Below are positions 1-9,355 of a DNA stretch of 46,729 nt, piece by piece. The DNA comes from Myroides indicus (GTDB taxonomy: Bacteria; Bacteroidota; Bacteroidia; Flavobacteriales; Flavobacteriaceae), in the NCBI RefSeq assembly GCF_004364575.1, contig NZ_SOAG01000025.1, positions 1-46,729 on the forward strand, given 5' to 3'. How positions within the stretch are numbered: the first letter of the stretch is position 1; the number at the start of each line of letters is the position of its first letter. The notes beneath the pieces were generated by a model that was not told the DNA's origin, ran no database searches, and saw nothing but the letters and a program-made list of their open reading frames with translations. The position numbers were made by a program, and so were the translations under genes.

Positions 1-28
1 TTGTGCATTGAATTGTTTGTGTGGTAAC

Positions 29-67
29 TGCAATTTACTGTTTTTTAGTAAATTGCACAACTTTTAT
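29..67 (+). terminator. Hairpin terminator of a gene left of the window
   Basis: An 11-bp perfect stem (29-39 with 47-57) closes a 7-base GTTTTTT loop and is followed by CAACTTTTATT. It sits at the left edge, so the gene it would end lies outside. The T-tract is short. Bases 1-7 (TTGTGCA) are also complementary to 54-60 (TGCACAA), so a larger alternative fold exists. Confidence 0.5.
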
Positions 68-211
68 TCAATACTTATACAAATGCACCACGGGTTATAA
101 ATGGAATTGATCATCAAAAATAAGTAGATTAAAAATATTTATTTGTAAAGTGTAACAAAAACGAAAAAAAACGACTAATTTGTTAGCTATCTACTTAGAA
201 AAATATTTGTA

Positions 212-1462
212 GTGATTTTGTATTTTAGATTATTGGTTAGTAGTTTTAGGTTTGCAATCAACGCCTTGCGAACAAACAAACTGCGAACGCTACTTTCTCT
301 TTTAGGAGTAACTATCGGTATTTTTTCTATTATAGCTGTTTTGGCTGCGGTTGATTCTATGGATAGAAATATAAAATCTGAATTGAGCGGGTTTGACCGC
401 AATATGATTTATGTTTTTAACCATTCTTTCGGCCCTACAGAGGTGCCTAAATGGAAAGTGGAGCAATTTCCGAAGATGAAGTATGAAGAGTACGACTATT
501 TAAAGCGAAACCTAAATGGCGTGGAATATATCTCTTATAATTTGTTTGCCCAGTCTGAAACGATGAAATATGAAAACAATTATGTCAATCAGATTTCCGT
601 TCGTCCTTGCAGTTCAGATATGCAGTATTTAGATAATGTAAAAATTTCGCAAGGAAGATTTTTTAATGAAGCCGAATCTGCCAAAGGCGCTCCGGTAGTA
701 ATTATCGGTTTTGAGGTGGCAAAAACGCTGTTTAAAAATACAGATCCGATTGGGAAGGAGGTAAGAATGTACGGACGGAACTTTACGGTTATCGGGGTGA
801 TTGAAAAGCAAGGATCGATTAATATTGGAGGCGACCAGGATAGCAGTGCTTATTTTCCGGTAAATCTGATGCGGCAAATGTATGGGGATAATAGTACTTT
901 TATGACTCCTGTAATTATTGTAAAACCACTTAAAAACGTGGATATAAAGCAGTTTGAAGAAGAAATAGGCGTGAAATTAAGACTCTACAGAGGATTGAAG
1001 ATAGGGGATGATAACAATTTTTTTGTCAATGTGTTTGGTGGCTTATTGGAGTTTGTTGATAAAATTATTGCTCAAATGAATGTAGTGGGTTGGATAATCA
1101 GTGGTTTTTCATTGCTGGTTGGTGGTTTCGGAATTGCCAATATCATGTTTGTGTCTGTTAAAGAGCGAACGCATTTAATTGGGATTCAAAAATCCATAGG
1201 AGCTAAAAATAGATTTATCTTATTTCAATTTTTGTTTGAAGCAGTTATTTTGGCTTTGATTGGCGGTGCTATAGGACTGTTGATGGTTTTTGCAATTACA
1301 AAAATAGCTTCTGCACTGGTAGATTTTAAGTTTGTGCTCAGTTTCTCCAATGCTTTAATTGGCTTGAGTTTATCTGCATTTATCGGTTTAATATCCGGGG
1401 TGCTGCCTGCGCGTTCAGCAGCAAAATTAGATCCGGTTGAGGCTATTCGTACAGGGATGTAA
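212..1462 (+). CDS. ABC transporter permease, FtsX/MacB family
   Basis: This 416-residue inner-membrane protein has the MacB/FtsX permease layout. There is a first transmembrane segment at about residues 25-48 (after ALRTNKLRTLLSLLGVTIG), a long periplasmic MacB-type core domain (about 50-280), and three C-terminal membrane segments (about 290-410) ending in LPARSAAKLDPVEAIRTG, the usual end of the family. The start is GTG; it fits because the family begins with a short amphipathic stretch before NALR. No ATPase partner is in the window, so it may lie to the left or elsewhere. Such permeases move lipoproteins, peptides or toxic compounds, or work mechanically across the periplasm; the substrate cannot be read here. 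A strong bidirectional terminator follows. Confidence 0.88.
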   Translation: MILYFRLLVSSFRFAINALRTNKLRTLLSLLGVTIGIFSIIAVLAAVDSMDRNIKSELSGFDRNMIYVFNHSFGPTEVPKWKVEQFPKMKYEEYDYLKRNLNGVEYISYNLFAQSETMKYENNYVNQISVRPCSSDMQYLDNVKISQGRFFNEAESAKGAPVVIIGFEVAKTLFKNTDPIGKEVRMYGRNFTVIGVIEKQGSINIGGDQDSSAYFPVNLMRQMYGDNSTFMTPVIIVKPLKNVDIKQFEEEIGVKLRLYRGLKIGDDNNFFVNVFGGLLEFVDKIIAQMNVVGWIISGFSLLVGGFGIANIMFVSVKERTHLIGIQKSIGAKNRFILFQFLFEAVILALIGGAIGLLMVFAITKIASALVDFKFVLSFSNALIGLSLSAFIGLISGVLPARSAAKLDPVEAIRTGM

Positions 1463-1533
1463 AAAAGTAAAGAACATACAATACTAACTTATTGTTGTAT
1501 TTGTTTTGACGATAAAAAAAAGTTAAATCTAAT

Positions 1534-1579
1534 ATTAATAAGAAAACCGACATGATAAAATGTCGGCTTTCTTATTAAT
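1534..1579. terminator. Bidirectional hairpin terminator
   Basis: A 19-bp stem with a single A/C mismatch (arms 1534-1553 and 1560-1579, loop GATAAA) lies between the convergent permease and accD genes. Both arms carry A/T-rich outer ends, so it can end transcription on either strand. Confidence 0.8.
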
Positions 1580-1643
1580 AAAGATATTCTAATATTTAAA
1601 ATCAATCTGCTATTAAAAAATATTTTTGGGATTGTCCTATTAA

Positions 1644-2501
1644 TTAATGTCTGATAGGTTTGTTCAGAATAAGATCTAAATATAAGTTAACGTTTTTCTT
1701 TAAATTTTTGCGGTGGGTGATAAAATCCAAAAACCCGTGCTCTAATAAAAACTCAGAAGTTTGGAATCCTTCCGGTAAATCTTTTCCTGTAGTATCTTTA
1801 ACAATGCGTGGTCCTGCAAAGCCTATCAAAGCTCCGGGCTCCGCAATGTTGATATCGCCCAACATGGCAAAAGAAGCAGAAATACCTCCCGTAGTTGGAT
1901 CTGTACACAGTGAAATGTAAGGGATTTTGGCATCGCTTAATTGAGCTAGCTTTGCAGAAGTTTTAGCCATTTGCATCAATGAATAACCTGCTTCCATCAT
2001 ACGTGCACCTCCTGATTTGGAAATCATCAAAAAAGGAATTTTGTGTTTTAGAGAATAATCAATTCCACGAGCTATTTTTTCACCTACTACAGATCCCATC
2101 GAACCTCCGATAAAGGCAAAGTCCATTGCCGCAACTACTAATTTTTCTCCTTTAGATTTTCCCACTGCTACTTTAACAGCATCGTTGAGCTGTGTTTTAT
2201 TGGTAGCTTCTTTTAAGCGATCTACATATTTTTTAGTGTCTTCAAATTTTAAAATATCTTTTGAAGTAAGACTTTTGGCTATCTCTTTGTAGTCGTTGTC
2301 GTCAAAAAGGATTTCAAAATATTCTTTACTGCCGATTCGAACGTGGTATCCGTCTTCCGGACTTACCCATAAATTTTCTTCTAACTCGTCAGAATCAATT
2401 ATTTTTCCAGTAGGAGATTTATACCACAATCCTCTTGGTGTGTCTTTTTTGTTCTCTGTTGGAGTTTGAATTCCTTTTTCTTTTCTCTTAAACCAAGCCA
2501 T
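1644..2501 (-). CDS. accD: Acetyl-CoA carboxylase carboxyltransferase subunit beta
   Basis: AccD (285 aa) with AccA forms the carboxyltransferase that moves CO2 from carboxybiotin-BCCP to acetyl-CoA, the first committed step of fatty-acid synthesis in the cytoplasm. The crotonase-like core is clear ([60 protein letters not shown]). The N-terminus starts [10 protein letters not shown] as in relatives, so the ATG start is secure. Oddly, the four cysteines of the usual N-terminal zinc ribbon are absent: the two CxxC knuckles appear as SPTG and SPED. It follows fbaA by 44 bases on the same strand and is probably co-transcribed with it. accA is not in the window. Confidence 0.95.
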   Translation of the reverse strand: MAWFKRKEKGIQTPTENKKDTPRGLWYKSPTGKIIDSDELEENLWVSPEDGYHVRIGSKEYFEILFDDNDYKEIAKSLTSKDILKFEDTKKYVDRLKEATNKTQLNDAVKVAVGKSKGEKLVVAAMDFAFIGGSMGSVVGEKIARGIDYSLKHKIPFLMISKSGGARMMEAGYSLMQMAKTSAKLAQLSDAKIPYISLCTDPTTGGISASFAMLGDINIAEPGALIGFAGPRIVKDTTGKDLPEGFQTSEFLLEHGFLDFITHRKNLKKNVNLYLDLILNKPIRH

Positions 2502-2545
2502 AAAATGTTTTGTTTTGTTGATAGTAATTTGACAATAACTGAATA

Positions 2546-3613
2546 TTACAGCGTGTTTACGTTGTTTAAGTCTTTAAACGCTTCTTCTAATCTTGCGTTA
2601 AAAGTCAGCTCGCCTTTTCTAACCCATGTTCTCGGATCATAGTGTTTTTTATTAGGTACATCTGCTCCGTCAGGGCTGCCTATTTGTGTTCTTAAATATT
2701 CAATTTTGGAAGTCATATAATCTCTGATTCCTTCGGTATATGCAAATTGAAGATCAGTATCAATATTCATTTTAATTACTCCGTACGAAATAGCTTCTCT
2801 TATTTCTTCTAAAGAAGAACCTGAACCGCCGTGAAACACAAAATCAACAGGATTGTGTTTCAAATTAAATTTTTTAGCTACGTATTCTTGTGAGTTCTTA
2901 AGAATAATCGGAGTCAGTTTTACATTTCCGGGTTTATATACTCCGTGAACATTCCCAAATGCTGCTGCTACAGTGAAACGTGGACTGATTTTAGAAAGTT
3001 CTTCGTAGGCATAAGCCACTTCATCCGGCTGTGTATAAAGCCTTGAAGAATCTACATCGGTGTTATCAACTCCATCTTCTTCGCCGCCTGTAATTCCCAA
3101 CTCTATTTCCAAAGTCATTCCGAGTTTATCCATTCTCTCCAGGTATTTTTTTGAGATGGATATGTTTTCCTCTATAGGTTCTTCAGATAAATCAATCATA
3201 TGCGAGCTGAACAGAGGTTTTCCAAATTGCTTCATGTGCTCTTCTCCTGCCTCTAACAAACCGTCAATCCATGGCAATAGGTTTTTAGCACAATGATCAG
3301 TATGTAGAATAACTGTGGCACCGTAGGCTTCTGCTAAAGTGTGTATATGTTTTGCTCCGGCAACTGCTCCGGCAATTGCTGCTTTTTGATTTTCATTAGA
3401 TAATCCTTTTCCTGCCATAAAAGCAGCTCCTCCGTTAGAAAACTGGATTATAACAGGCGAATTTAATTTTGCTGCAGTTTCTAATACTCCATTGATAGTA
3501 CTTGAACTGGTAACGTTTACAGCGGGTAATGCAAACCCTTTTTCTTTTGCGTATTTAAAAATTTCTTGCACCTGATCGCCAAATGCAACACCGGGTTTAA
3601 TATTATGAGCCAT
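2546..3613 (-). CDS. fbaA: Class II fructose-bisphosphate aldolase
   Basis: This zinc-dependent aldolase (355 aa) interconverts fructose-1,6-bisphosphate with DHAP and glyceraldehyde-3-phosphate in glycolysis and gluconeogenesis. The catalytic and metal-binding stretch is visible ([11 protein letters not shown] near residue 105), as are [11 protein letters not shown], the FHGGSGSS phosphate-binding loop near residue 265, and [15 protein letters not shown]. Length and order match the FbaA type found in yeast and E. coli rather than the shorter GatY/KbaY type. A TATTTTTG -7 element (minus strand, 3637-3644) lies 23 bases upstream of the ATG, so the gene can be transcribed on its own besides any read-through from tamL. 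accD follows 44 bases downstream. Confidence 0.96.
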   Translation of the reverse strand: MAHNIKPGVAFGDQVQEIFKYAKEKGFALPAVNVTSSSTINGVLETAAKLNSPVIIQFSNGGAAFMAGKGLSNENQKAAIAGAVAGAKHIHTLAEAYGATVILHTDHCAKNLLPWIDGLLEAGEEHMKQFGKPLFSSHMIDLSEEPIEENISISKKYLERMDKLGMTLEIELGITGGEEDGVDNTDVDSSRLYTQPDEVAYAYEELSKISPRFTVAAAFGNVHGVYKPGNVKLTPIILKNSQEYVAKKFNLKHNPVDFVFHGGSGSSLEEIREAISYGVIKMNIDTDLQFAYTEGIRDYMTSKIEYLRTQIGSPDGADVPNKKHYDPRTWVRKGELTFNARLEEAFKDLNNVNTL

Positions 3614-3658
3614 AGTTGTTGTGTGATTAATTTTTACAAAAATACAATTATTATTTAA

Positions 3659-6229
3659 TTAGAAAGGATAATTGATTCCAACATTTAAGACGGACTCTTT
3701 GATGTTAAATTCCTCAAACCATTTGCGATTGGTTTCAATAGATGGATTATACGTTTTAAAGCCCATGTCTAAGCGGAAGACAAAAAAACTGAAATCATAG
3801 CGGATACCAAAACCAGAACTGAAAGCCAGGTCTTTGAGAGAAGAAATACCGTTAAAAGTATAATCTTTATCTTCTATATCGCTAAAAATATCCCAGATAT
3901 TGGAGGCATCAACAAACAGTGCGCCATACCATTTTCCTGTGATGTTAAAACGGTATTCTGTACTGAAAAATATTTTCATGTTTGCTTCGTTGAAATCAAG
4001 AACTCCACCGCTTCTTCCCGGACCTAAACGATAAGGTTGCCACCCTCTGTTGTCATTGGAGCCACCTGTGAAATAGCTTCGCGAAAACGGAATGGAATTA
4101 GAGTTCCCGTAAGGAATGGCAATACCTCCAAATGCACGAAGGGCAATTACCTGCTGTTTTCCTAAATCCCAATATTTAATAAAGTCAAGTTCGGTTTTGA
4201 TGTATTGCGAAAATTCTACATCCATAAAAGTTTTTTTCCCTGTTGACCCCACTTTTGAATTACTCATGAGCAGACTCATTAGTCCTCCTGCGGATTCTAC
4301 CTTTGCTTTAATAGTGTGAAAGCTATTGTCATCTATATTAGTGCGCGTAGAAGAGGTAAATGTTAAATTAGAAGCAAGGATGAGGTTGTTTTCGGAAAGT
4401 CTTACTTTTCTTTCGTAAATACTTTTTACTAAATCATAATCTGCATCACTTATATTTAAGGGATCTGACGGATTTAAAGCGTCAAAAATAAAAGAGTCTG
4501 CTCCACCATCTTGTATGGTCAGCATTCCGTCCTCATTGTAATATGAAGAATCTACATCATATTTGTCTGCAATTTGATTTAAGCTGTTGTAGGAGGATTT
4601 GTAGGTCGAAAAATAATTGTTTGGATTGGTATTTCTAACGTATTGTGCATTTAATAAATCTAGACTAAAACTGTTTTTCCGCGAAGGATACCATGAATAG
4701 TTTACAATTCCCGTAAAGTTATTTTTGTCTAAACCTATATTTTTTTGTCTGGAAAGCCCGAAGCTCATGGAGGTCGTCGGGAGCATTGATTTAGGAATAA
4801 TTTTGTTTGCTGCTATAGGAAACAAAAAGCGGGGAAATGTGAGTTTTACATCGGTTCCGTACTCAGTAACATTAAAGAAAACATCATTAGGATTATTCAT
4901 TTGCCTTGATGAACCGATACTTCCCCTTAGTCCAATTTCTAAAACTTCAGCTCCTCTGAAGATATTTCTAAAAAATAATCCCATACTTCCTCCGATTCCG
5001 AAATCCTGAATATTGGAATGAGTGATGTCAAAAGAAGGATTAAACGTCATTTTTTTTCTCGAAGTAAGATAAATGTTGGTGATTAAAGACTGACCGGTGG
5101 AGTCTCTTTTGTCTTCAACATATTCTATAGATGGATAATTGAAAATTCTTAAATTACTAATAGAGCGGGAGGTGAGAATGCGTCTGAAATCACTAAACCG
5201 AGTATCTTTATTGATAAAAATAGCATCTGTAAGAGCTTTTGGTTTGTATTTTAATTTGCCTAAGCTATAAATATTAAAATTGTTATATTGTACACTGTCT
5301 AAGACATATTCTTTTTCTTTGGACAAGTTATCTGTAAAAATATTAACCTCGCTGATATTGTATAATTTAAAAGGAACGCGAGTTAGCGTATCACCAGATT
5401 TTACCGTTTGCTGATCTATAATCAGATTGATATTAGCTTTGTTTTTTTTGTTGATAATAGTGTCAACTTCATAGCGGATATTTAACTCCTGAAAGTAATA
5501 TGCTCCACTGTTTCTGAAATAGTTAGTTAGTCTTGTCCGTTCTGCTTCAAAGTTTTTGACATTAAAAGCGGTATTGGGCTTGATAATACTTTGTGTTTTT
5601 GTTTTTTCATATAATTCAGCAAGTGCAGGTGTCTGTATAGAAGTACTCAGACTATCGATAAAATATGGTTCCCCCGTTTTAACTAAATAGGTTGATTTTA
5701 CTTTTTGTATATTAATAGAATCTATTTTATTCTCAACTTTCGTGTCAAAATATCCTTTGTTAAAGTAATAGTTTTTTAATCTTACCAGTGATTTCTCAGT
5801 TTTTAAACTGTCATATAAAACAGGAGCTTCGCCTGTTCTCATCAGAAAATTGTTAAACCCTGAGATAGCAAAAGATTCTCCCAATCGGTTTACTTGTTTT
5901 TTTGACAAAATAGAAGTTAGCGCTTTTTCACTTTTTGGGTGATTTTTCAGCCATAAATGATAAGTAGAATCTGCATTGGGTTTAGCGAGATTATAAAGAT
6001 GCAATCGCAATCTGAAGCCAATCAGCGGTAAAGAACTGTTCGGACGCTGGTATAATTGGCTGAGAACATCCTCTTTACTTGTTTTTTTTTCGTTTTCAAA
6101 AACGGAGTTCTCCATAAGCAATACTTTGTCTTTCGGTACTCGTTTGGTTAACGAGCACGAAAAAAAAGTCATGCAGATTAGTATAATTAATGCTATTTTT
6201 GATAAAAATTTGCTCAAGGTAGTATTCAA
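3659..6229 (-). CDS. tamL: Translocation and assembly module lipoprotein TamL (BamA/TamA family)
   Basis: This 856-residue outer-membrane protein of the Omp85 family has a lipoprotein signal: a hydrophobic stretch ending in the lipobox TFFSC (Cys near residue 25). POTRA-like periplasmic repeats follow (about 60-370), then a C-terminal surface-antigen beta-barrel (about 390-856) with the SYFTGGSNDNRGWQPYRLGPG segment, and it ends in a beta-strand with terminal Phe. Lipidated TamA (TamL) is the Bacteroidota form; with TamB it supports envelope biogenesis. No ATG precedes the signal peptide core, so the start is a TTG at 6229 (a second TTG at 6217 is possible). The divergent methyltransferase start is only 24 bases away. 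fbaA and accD lie downstream on the same strand. Confidence 0.9.
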   Translation of the reverse strand: MNTTLSKFLSKIALIILICMTFFSCSLTKRVPKDKVLLMENSVFENEKKTSKEDVLSQLYQRPNSSLPLIGFRLRLHLYNLAKPNADSTYHLWLKNHPKSEKALTSILSKKQVNRLGESFAISGFNNFLMRTGEAPVLYDSLKTEKSLVRLKNYYFNKGYFDTKVENKIDSINIQKVKSTYLVKTGEPYFIDSLSTSIQTPALAELYEKTKTQSIIKPNTAFNVKNFEAERTRLTNYFRNSGAYYFQELNIRYEVDTIINKKNKANINLIIDQQTVKSGDTLTRVPFKLYNISEVNIFTDNLSKEKEYVLDSVQYNNFNIYSLGKLKYKPKALTDAIFINKDTRFSDFRRILTSRSISNLRIFNYPSIEYVEDKRDSTGQSLITNIYLTSRKKMTFNPSFDITHSNIQDFGIGGSMGLFFRNIFRGAEVLEIGLRGSIGSSRQMNNPNDVFFNVTEYGTDVKLTFPRFLFPIAANKIIPKSMLPTTSMSFGLSRQKNIGLDKNNFTGIVNYSWYPSRKNSFSLDLLNAQYVRNTNPNNYFSTYKSSYNSLNQIADKYDVDSSYYNEDGMLTIQDGGADSFIFDALNPSDPLNISDADYDLVKSIYERKVRLSENNLILASNLTFTSSTRTNIDDNSFHTIKAKVESAGGLMSLLMSNSKVGSTGKKTFMDVEFSQYIKTELDFIKYWDLGKQQVIALRAFGGIAIPYGNSNSIPFSRSYFTGGSNDNRGWQPYRLGPGRSGGVLDFNEANMKIFFSTEYRFNITGKWYGALFVDASNIWDIFSDIEDKDYTFNGISSLKDLAFSSGFGIRYDFSFFVFRLDMGFKTYNPSIETNRKWFEEFNIKESVLNVGINYPF

Positions 6230-6237
6230 TTATTGTT

Positions 6238-6245
6238 CAAAAATA
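6238..6245 (-). promoter_or_regulatory. -7 promoter element TATTTTTG for tamL
   Basis: TATTTTTG on the minus strand fits the Bacteroidota consensus TAnnTTTG and lies 8 bases before the TTG start of tamL, implying a very short or absent 5' leader. It occupies the 24-base gap between two divergent start codons. No clear -33 TTTG was seen. Confidence 0.45.
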
Positions 6246-6253
6246 CAGTTTTT

Positions 6254-6991
6254 ATGGTTACAAAAAACCAAATAAAATTAATAAAAAGCTTGCATCAAAA
6301 GAAATACAGGAAACAGTATAAGCTATTTATTGCAGAAGGAATCAAGGTAATCCGCGAATTAGTAAACTCTTCTTTAGAAGTAGAATGTGTCTATTGTACA
6401 GAAGAAATTGATTTTGAAGCTTTGTCTTTTCCTAAAAAGATGATTACTACAGAAGAAATGAAAAAGATATCTGCCTTAATAACAGTTTCAAATTGTCTTG
6501 GAATATTTAAGATACCCGAAGTAGAAAAGCCGGATTATAGTGATCTTATTTTAGCTTTGGACGATATAAGAGATCCCGGAAATTTAGGTACCATAATCAG
6601 GTTATGCGATTGGTTTGGAATAAAGAATATTTTTTGTACTGAGGAAACAGTAGATGTATATAATCCAAAGGTCGTGCAGGCAACGATGGGCTCTCTTTCC
6701 AGAGTAAATATTGTATACGGGAATTTACATCAAATGATAAATGAAACTAAAAACCTACCCGTTTACGGGACTTTTATGGAAGGGAAAAATATTTATAAAC
6801 AAATAAAATTGCCGCAAAAGGGAATTATAGTTATGGGGAATGAAGCCAATGGCATTTCGGACTCAATTCAGCAGTTAATCACTGAAAGACTGACAATTCC
6901 GCGTTTTGGAGATCTACAGCAAACGGAGAGCTTAAATGTGGCAATGGCTGCTTCTATTGTTTTAAGCGAATTTAGACGTATAAATTTTTAG
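6254..6991 (+). CDS. SpoU/TrmH-family RNA 2'-O-ribose methyltransferase
   Basis: This SPOUT-class enzyme (245 aa from the ATG at 6254) transfers methyl from SAM to a ribose 2'-OH in rRNA or tRNA. The N-terminal substrate-binding part (KSLHQKKYRKQYKLFIAEGIKVIREL) is followed by the three SpoU motifs: DDIRDPGNLGTIIRLCDWFG, VVQATMGSLSRV, and the knot region IIVMGNEANGIS...IPRFGDLQQTESLNVAMAASI. An upstream in-frame TTG (6233) would add 7 residues but would overlap the tamL promoter; ATG is preferred. Its stop codon (TAG, 6989-6991) overlaps that of the convergent porT gene (6988-6990). The target nucleotide cannot be read from the sequence, so no gene symbol is given. Confidence 0.9.
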   Translation: MVTKNQIKLIKSLHQKKYRKQYKLFIAEGIKVIRELVNSSLEVECVYCTEEIDFEALSFPKKMITTEEMKKISALITVSNCLGIFKIPEVEKPDYSDLILALDDIRDPGNLGTIIRLCDWFGIKNIFCTEETVDVYNPKVVQATMGSLSRVNIVYGNLHQMINETKNLPVYGTFMEGKNIYKQIKLPQKGIIVMGNEANGISDSIQQLITERLTIPRFGDLQQTESLNVAMAASIVLSEFRRINF

Positions 6992-7785
6992 TGAAATGTA
7001 AAGTTTACGAAAATTCCTCTTGTTTTCATGGACGAAATATTACCCGTCCACGGACTATCTGAATTATAATCTCTGATTAATTCGTCGTTTATGCCGAAAA
7101 CTCCTCGGATGGAAGGAGAGAATTTAAAATATTCAAAATAAATATCTATTCCCACGCCTACTTCATAATTGGTGGTCCATTGCTTCATTCGCCAAATACC
7201 TTCATAATTGTCGTCAGAAGATCCGTGATTACTACTGAGGTTTAAATCTACAGAGAAACCACCTAAAACATAAGGACGGATATTTCCGGTGCGGAGTGCC
7301 GAAAATTTCAAAAGTAAAGGGAAATGCAGATAGGTGGAGCCAATACTTTTGGTAGAAGAGTTTTTGATTTCTTCTGGGGATGGAATAGCTCTGTTTAGCT
7401 GATTGTTATAATAGTCGTGAATTAACGGTTGAGGAAAGGTTAAATCGCGTTTTGTATATGCCAACCCGGGCTCAAATCGTAAATCAATGTATTCCATAAT
7501 GCGGAGATTCCCGACAAGACCTACGTTAAATCCGATCGAAGAGTTTACCTGTATTTCTGAATAACCTCCCGGATATTGTTGTTTGAGTTCCTGAAGTCGG
7601 GTGTAGTATGCCTTGTCATAATCAAAATGAAAATTAAAAGAGTTAAAACCTAAATAATAGCCCCAATGCACACGCTGTTTATCCCATTCAGGTTTATTTA
7701 TCAAAGGTTTATTTCCAAATATCCACTGACCAAATGAATTGGCACTCATCAATAAAAACAGTAATACTACAAAAAGTTTTTTCAT
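6988..7785 (-). CDS. porT: PorT/SprT-type outer-membrane protein of the type IX secretion system
   Basis: This 265-residue protein has a signal peptide (about 1-19, ending SANSFGQ) and then an outer-membrane beta-barrel pattern of alternating hydrophobic strands ([84 protein letters not shown]) ending in FVNFTFH. The sequence and its position directly behind ubiE fit PorT (SprT in Flavobacterium), a component needed for type IX secretion of adhesins and enzymes. The ATG overlaps the ubiE stop as ATGA, which suggests translational coupling. Identification rests on sequence resemblance and on the ubiE-porT neighbourhood I recall from related genomes. Other T9SS genes are not in the window. Confidence 0.85.
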   Translation of the reverse strand: MKKLFVVLLFLLMSANSFGQWIFGNKPLINKPEWDKQRVHWGYYLGFNSFNFHFDYDKAYYTRLQELKQQYPGGYSEIQVNSSIGFNVGLVGNLRIMEYIDLRFEPGLAYTKRDLTFPQPLIHDYYNNQLNRAIPSPEEIKNSSTKSIGSTYLHFPLLLKFSALRTGNIRPYVLGGFSVDLNLSSNHGSSDDNYEGIWRMKQWTTNYEVGVGIDIYFEYFKFSPSIRGVFGINDELIRDYNSDSPWTGNISSMKTRGIFVNFTFH

Positions 7786-8513
7786 AATTTAGATGCAGAA
7801 TAAATCGTTGCAATTCCCATAGTTTGAGGTTGGTGTTTTACATTTTTAAACCCAACTTGTCTCAAAATATTGTTCAACTCTTCGCCAAAAGGGAAATTTT
7901 TAGCAGAGTCAGACAAATATTTATATGCTTTTTGATCCCTCGAAAATAGTTTTCCCATAAAAGGAAGGATATTTTGTGTGTAAAAAAAGTACCCCTGTTT
8001 GAAAGGAAATTTTGTCGGAACCGAGGTTTCTAAGATAACAAAAATTCCGTTTGGTTTTAATACTCTTAAAATTTCTGATAAACCTTTTTTTAAATTTTCA
8101 AAATTTCTGATTCCAAAACCTACTGTAATGGCATCAAAGGTATTGTCTTCAAAAGGAAGATTTTCTGAATCTCCCTGGATCATTTCTATGCGATTTTGGA
8201 GGTTTAATGCTTTAACTTTTTGTTTTCCAACTTCTAACATTCCCGCAGAAAGATCTAATCCAGTGATTTTTTCAGCGTTGGATTTAGATAATAGAATAGC
8301 AAGGTCTCCAGTTCCTGTTGCTATGTCCAAAATAGTATTTGGGTTTGTTTCTACAACTAGTTTTAACACTTTCTTTCGCCAACCCTGATCTGTGCCTAGC
8401 GAAATCATGCGGTTAAGATTATCATAATTGCCTGAAATAGTATCAAACATTTGTTCTACCTGCTTTTTTTTACCTAATTCAGATTCTTTATAGGGGGTAA
8501 TATTGTCAGACAT
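7782..8513 (-). CDS. ubiE: Demethylmenaquinone C-methyltransferase (UbiE/MenG)
   Basis: This SAM-dependent methyltransferase (243 aa) carries out the C-methylation of demethylmenaquinone, the last step of menaquinone synthesis. In Bacteroidota, which use menaquinone, only the MenG activity is expected. The family signatures are present: [22 protein letters not shown] near the N-terminus, SAM motif [31 protein letters not shown], and [18 protein letters not shown] followed by [22 protein letters not shown] -7 element (8527-8534) lies 13 bases upstream of the ATG. porT starts within its stop codon. Confidence 0.96.
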   Translation of the reverse strand: MSDNITPYKESELGKKKQVEQMFDTISGNYDNLNRMISLGTDQGWRKKVLKLVVETNPNTILDIATGTGDLAILLSKSNAEKITGLDLSAGMLEVGKQKVKALNLQNRIEMIQGDSENLPFEDNTFDAITVGFGIRNFENLKKGLSEILRVLKPNGIFVILETSVPTKFPFKQGYFFYTQNILPFMGKLFSRDQKAYKYLSDSAKNFPFGEELNNILRQVGFKNVKHQPQTMGIATIYSASKL

Positions 8514-8526
8514 TTTATTTTTTTGC

Positions 8527-8534
8527 CAAATATA
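8527..8534 (-). promoter_or_regulatory. -7 promoter element TATATTTG for ubiE-porT
   Basis: A perfect TAnnTTTG match lies 13 bases before the ubiE ATG. A TTG lies upstream on the minus strand but with only 12 bases between, shorter than usual. Confidence 0.45.
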
Positions 8535-8581
8535 ATTATTCTAATACAATTTAAAGGATTTTGGAGAAGTAGAAATAGTGT

Positions 8582-9148
8582 TTAAAATAAAATAGATAAG
8601 TGATCGTATTCACTTCCTGCAAGAGTAATTTTATGATCTTGTTTAAAACCTAGTTTTTCATAGAGTTTTTTTGCGTCCGGATTTTTTATATCTACCAAAA
8701 GTCCTATTTGTTGAAAATTTTCATCGCGTGCATAGTCGATAACGTATTTTAAAAGTTGAGTACCTATCCCTTTACCTTGTGACATCGGGGAAACGGCAAT
8801 CGTATCCAAATAAAATTCACCACCATTTGTTTCAGATTCAGGAATAGTAGGATTGTTATAATGATTATTCATTACATCTAAAACAGGCTGTTGCAGTTGA
8901 TGAAAATAATCGCCGTTATACCCTGTAATAGACCCCAAAATTTCATTCTCTTCGTTTATAGCTACAAAAGTGTTCTCATAGCTGTACAGGTTAGAAGGCT
9001 GCTGGAAAAGTCTGGTTAAAAAATAAATAGCTTCTTCTATATCATTTTTTTGTATAAAACTAAAGACAATGTCTTCCATTGCTTGGAGCATTAGCTTCGG
9101 AACTATATCAAAATCTGTTTTTTTGGCTCGTCTGATTGTTACACTCAT
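8582..9148 (-). CDS. GNAT family N-acetyltransferase
   Basis: This 188-residue protein (from the ATG at 9148) has a GCN5-related acetyltransferase fold. It starts VTIRRAKKTDF, has a central strand (TFVAINEENEILGSITGY), the acetyl-CoA pyrophosphate loop VSPMSQGKGIGTQLLKYV (motif A, R/QxxGxG/A), and the C-terminal NPDAKKLYEKLGFKQDH. The substrate (amino group of a small molecule or protein) cannot be inferred. A TTG further upstream (9172) is rejected because the ATG gives the canonical N-terminus and a TAACTTTG -7 element (9170-9177) overlaps it. It lies upstream of ubiE on the same strand with a 68-base gap, and ubiE has its own promoter element. Confidence 0.9.
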   Translation of the reverse strand: MSVTIRRAKKTDFDIVPKLMLQAMEDIVFSFIQKNDIEEAIYFLTRLFQQPSNLYSYENTFVAINEENEILGSITGYNGDYFHQLQQPVLDVMNNHYNNPTIPESETNGGEFYLDTIAVSPMSQGKGIGTQLLKYVIDYARDENFQQIGLLVDIKNPDAKKLYEKLGFKQDHKITLAGSEYDHLSILF

Positions 9149-9169
9149 ATATTTTGCTTTTACTTTTGG

Positions 9170-9177
9170 CAAAGTTA
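9170..9177 (-). promoter_or_regulatory. -7 promoter element TAACTTTG for the GNAT gene
   Basis: A TAnnTTTG match on the minus strand lies 21 bases before the ATG at 9148. It supports the shorter reading of the gene. Confidence 0.4.
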
Positions 9178-9264
9178 CTAAACCTTACATTCAGTTATAA
9201 ACACTATTTTTTTAATTTTAATCGATAGAGACAAACAAATTAATAATTGTTTGAAAATAAATAG

Positions 9265-9285
9265 TATTTAATATTTAATATTTAA
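9265..9285. repeat. Three tandem copies of TATTTAA
   Basis: Three perfect 7-bp direct repeats lie in the intergenic region upstream of the dinB-like gene, about 34 bases before its TATTTTTG -7 element (9319-9326). They may be an A/T UP-like element or slippage-prone tract. No function can be assigned. Confidence 0.6.
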
Positions 9286-9355
9286 TATGAGAAAAGTAAA
9301 GATATAGGTTTTATCATTTATTTTTGTGTAACAACTAATGTAACAATATAAAATT

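Noticed and set aside
9341..9355. A second gene start or leader peptide between the promoter and the dinB-like ATG.
   Set aside because: The leader after 9326 is about 29 bases and contains no frame of useful length.
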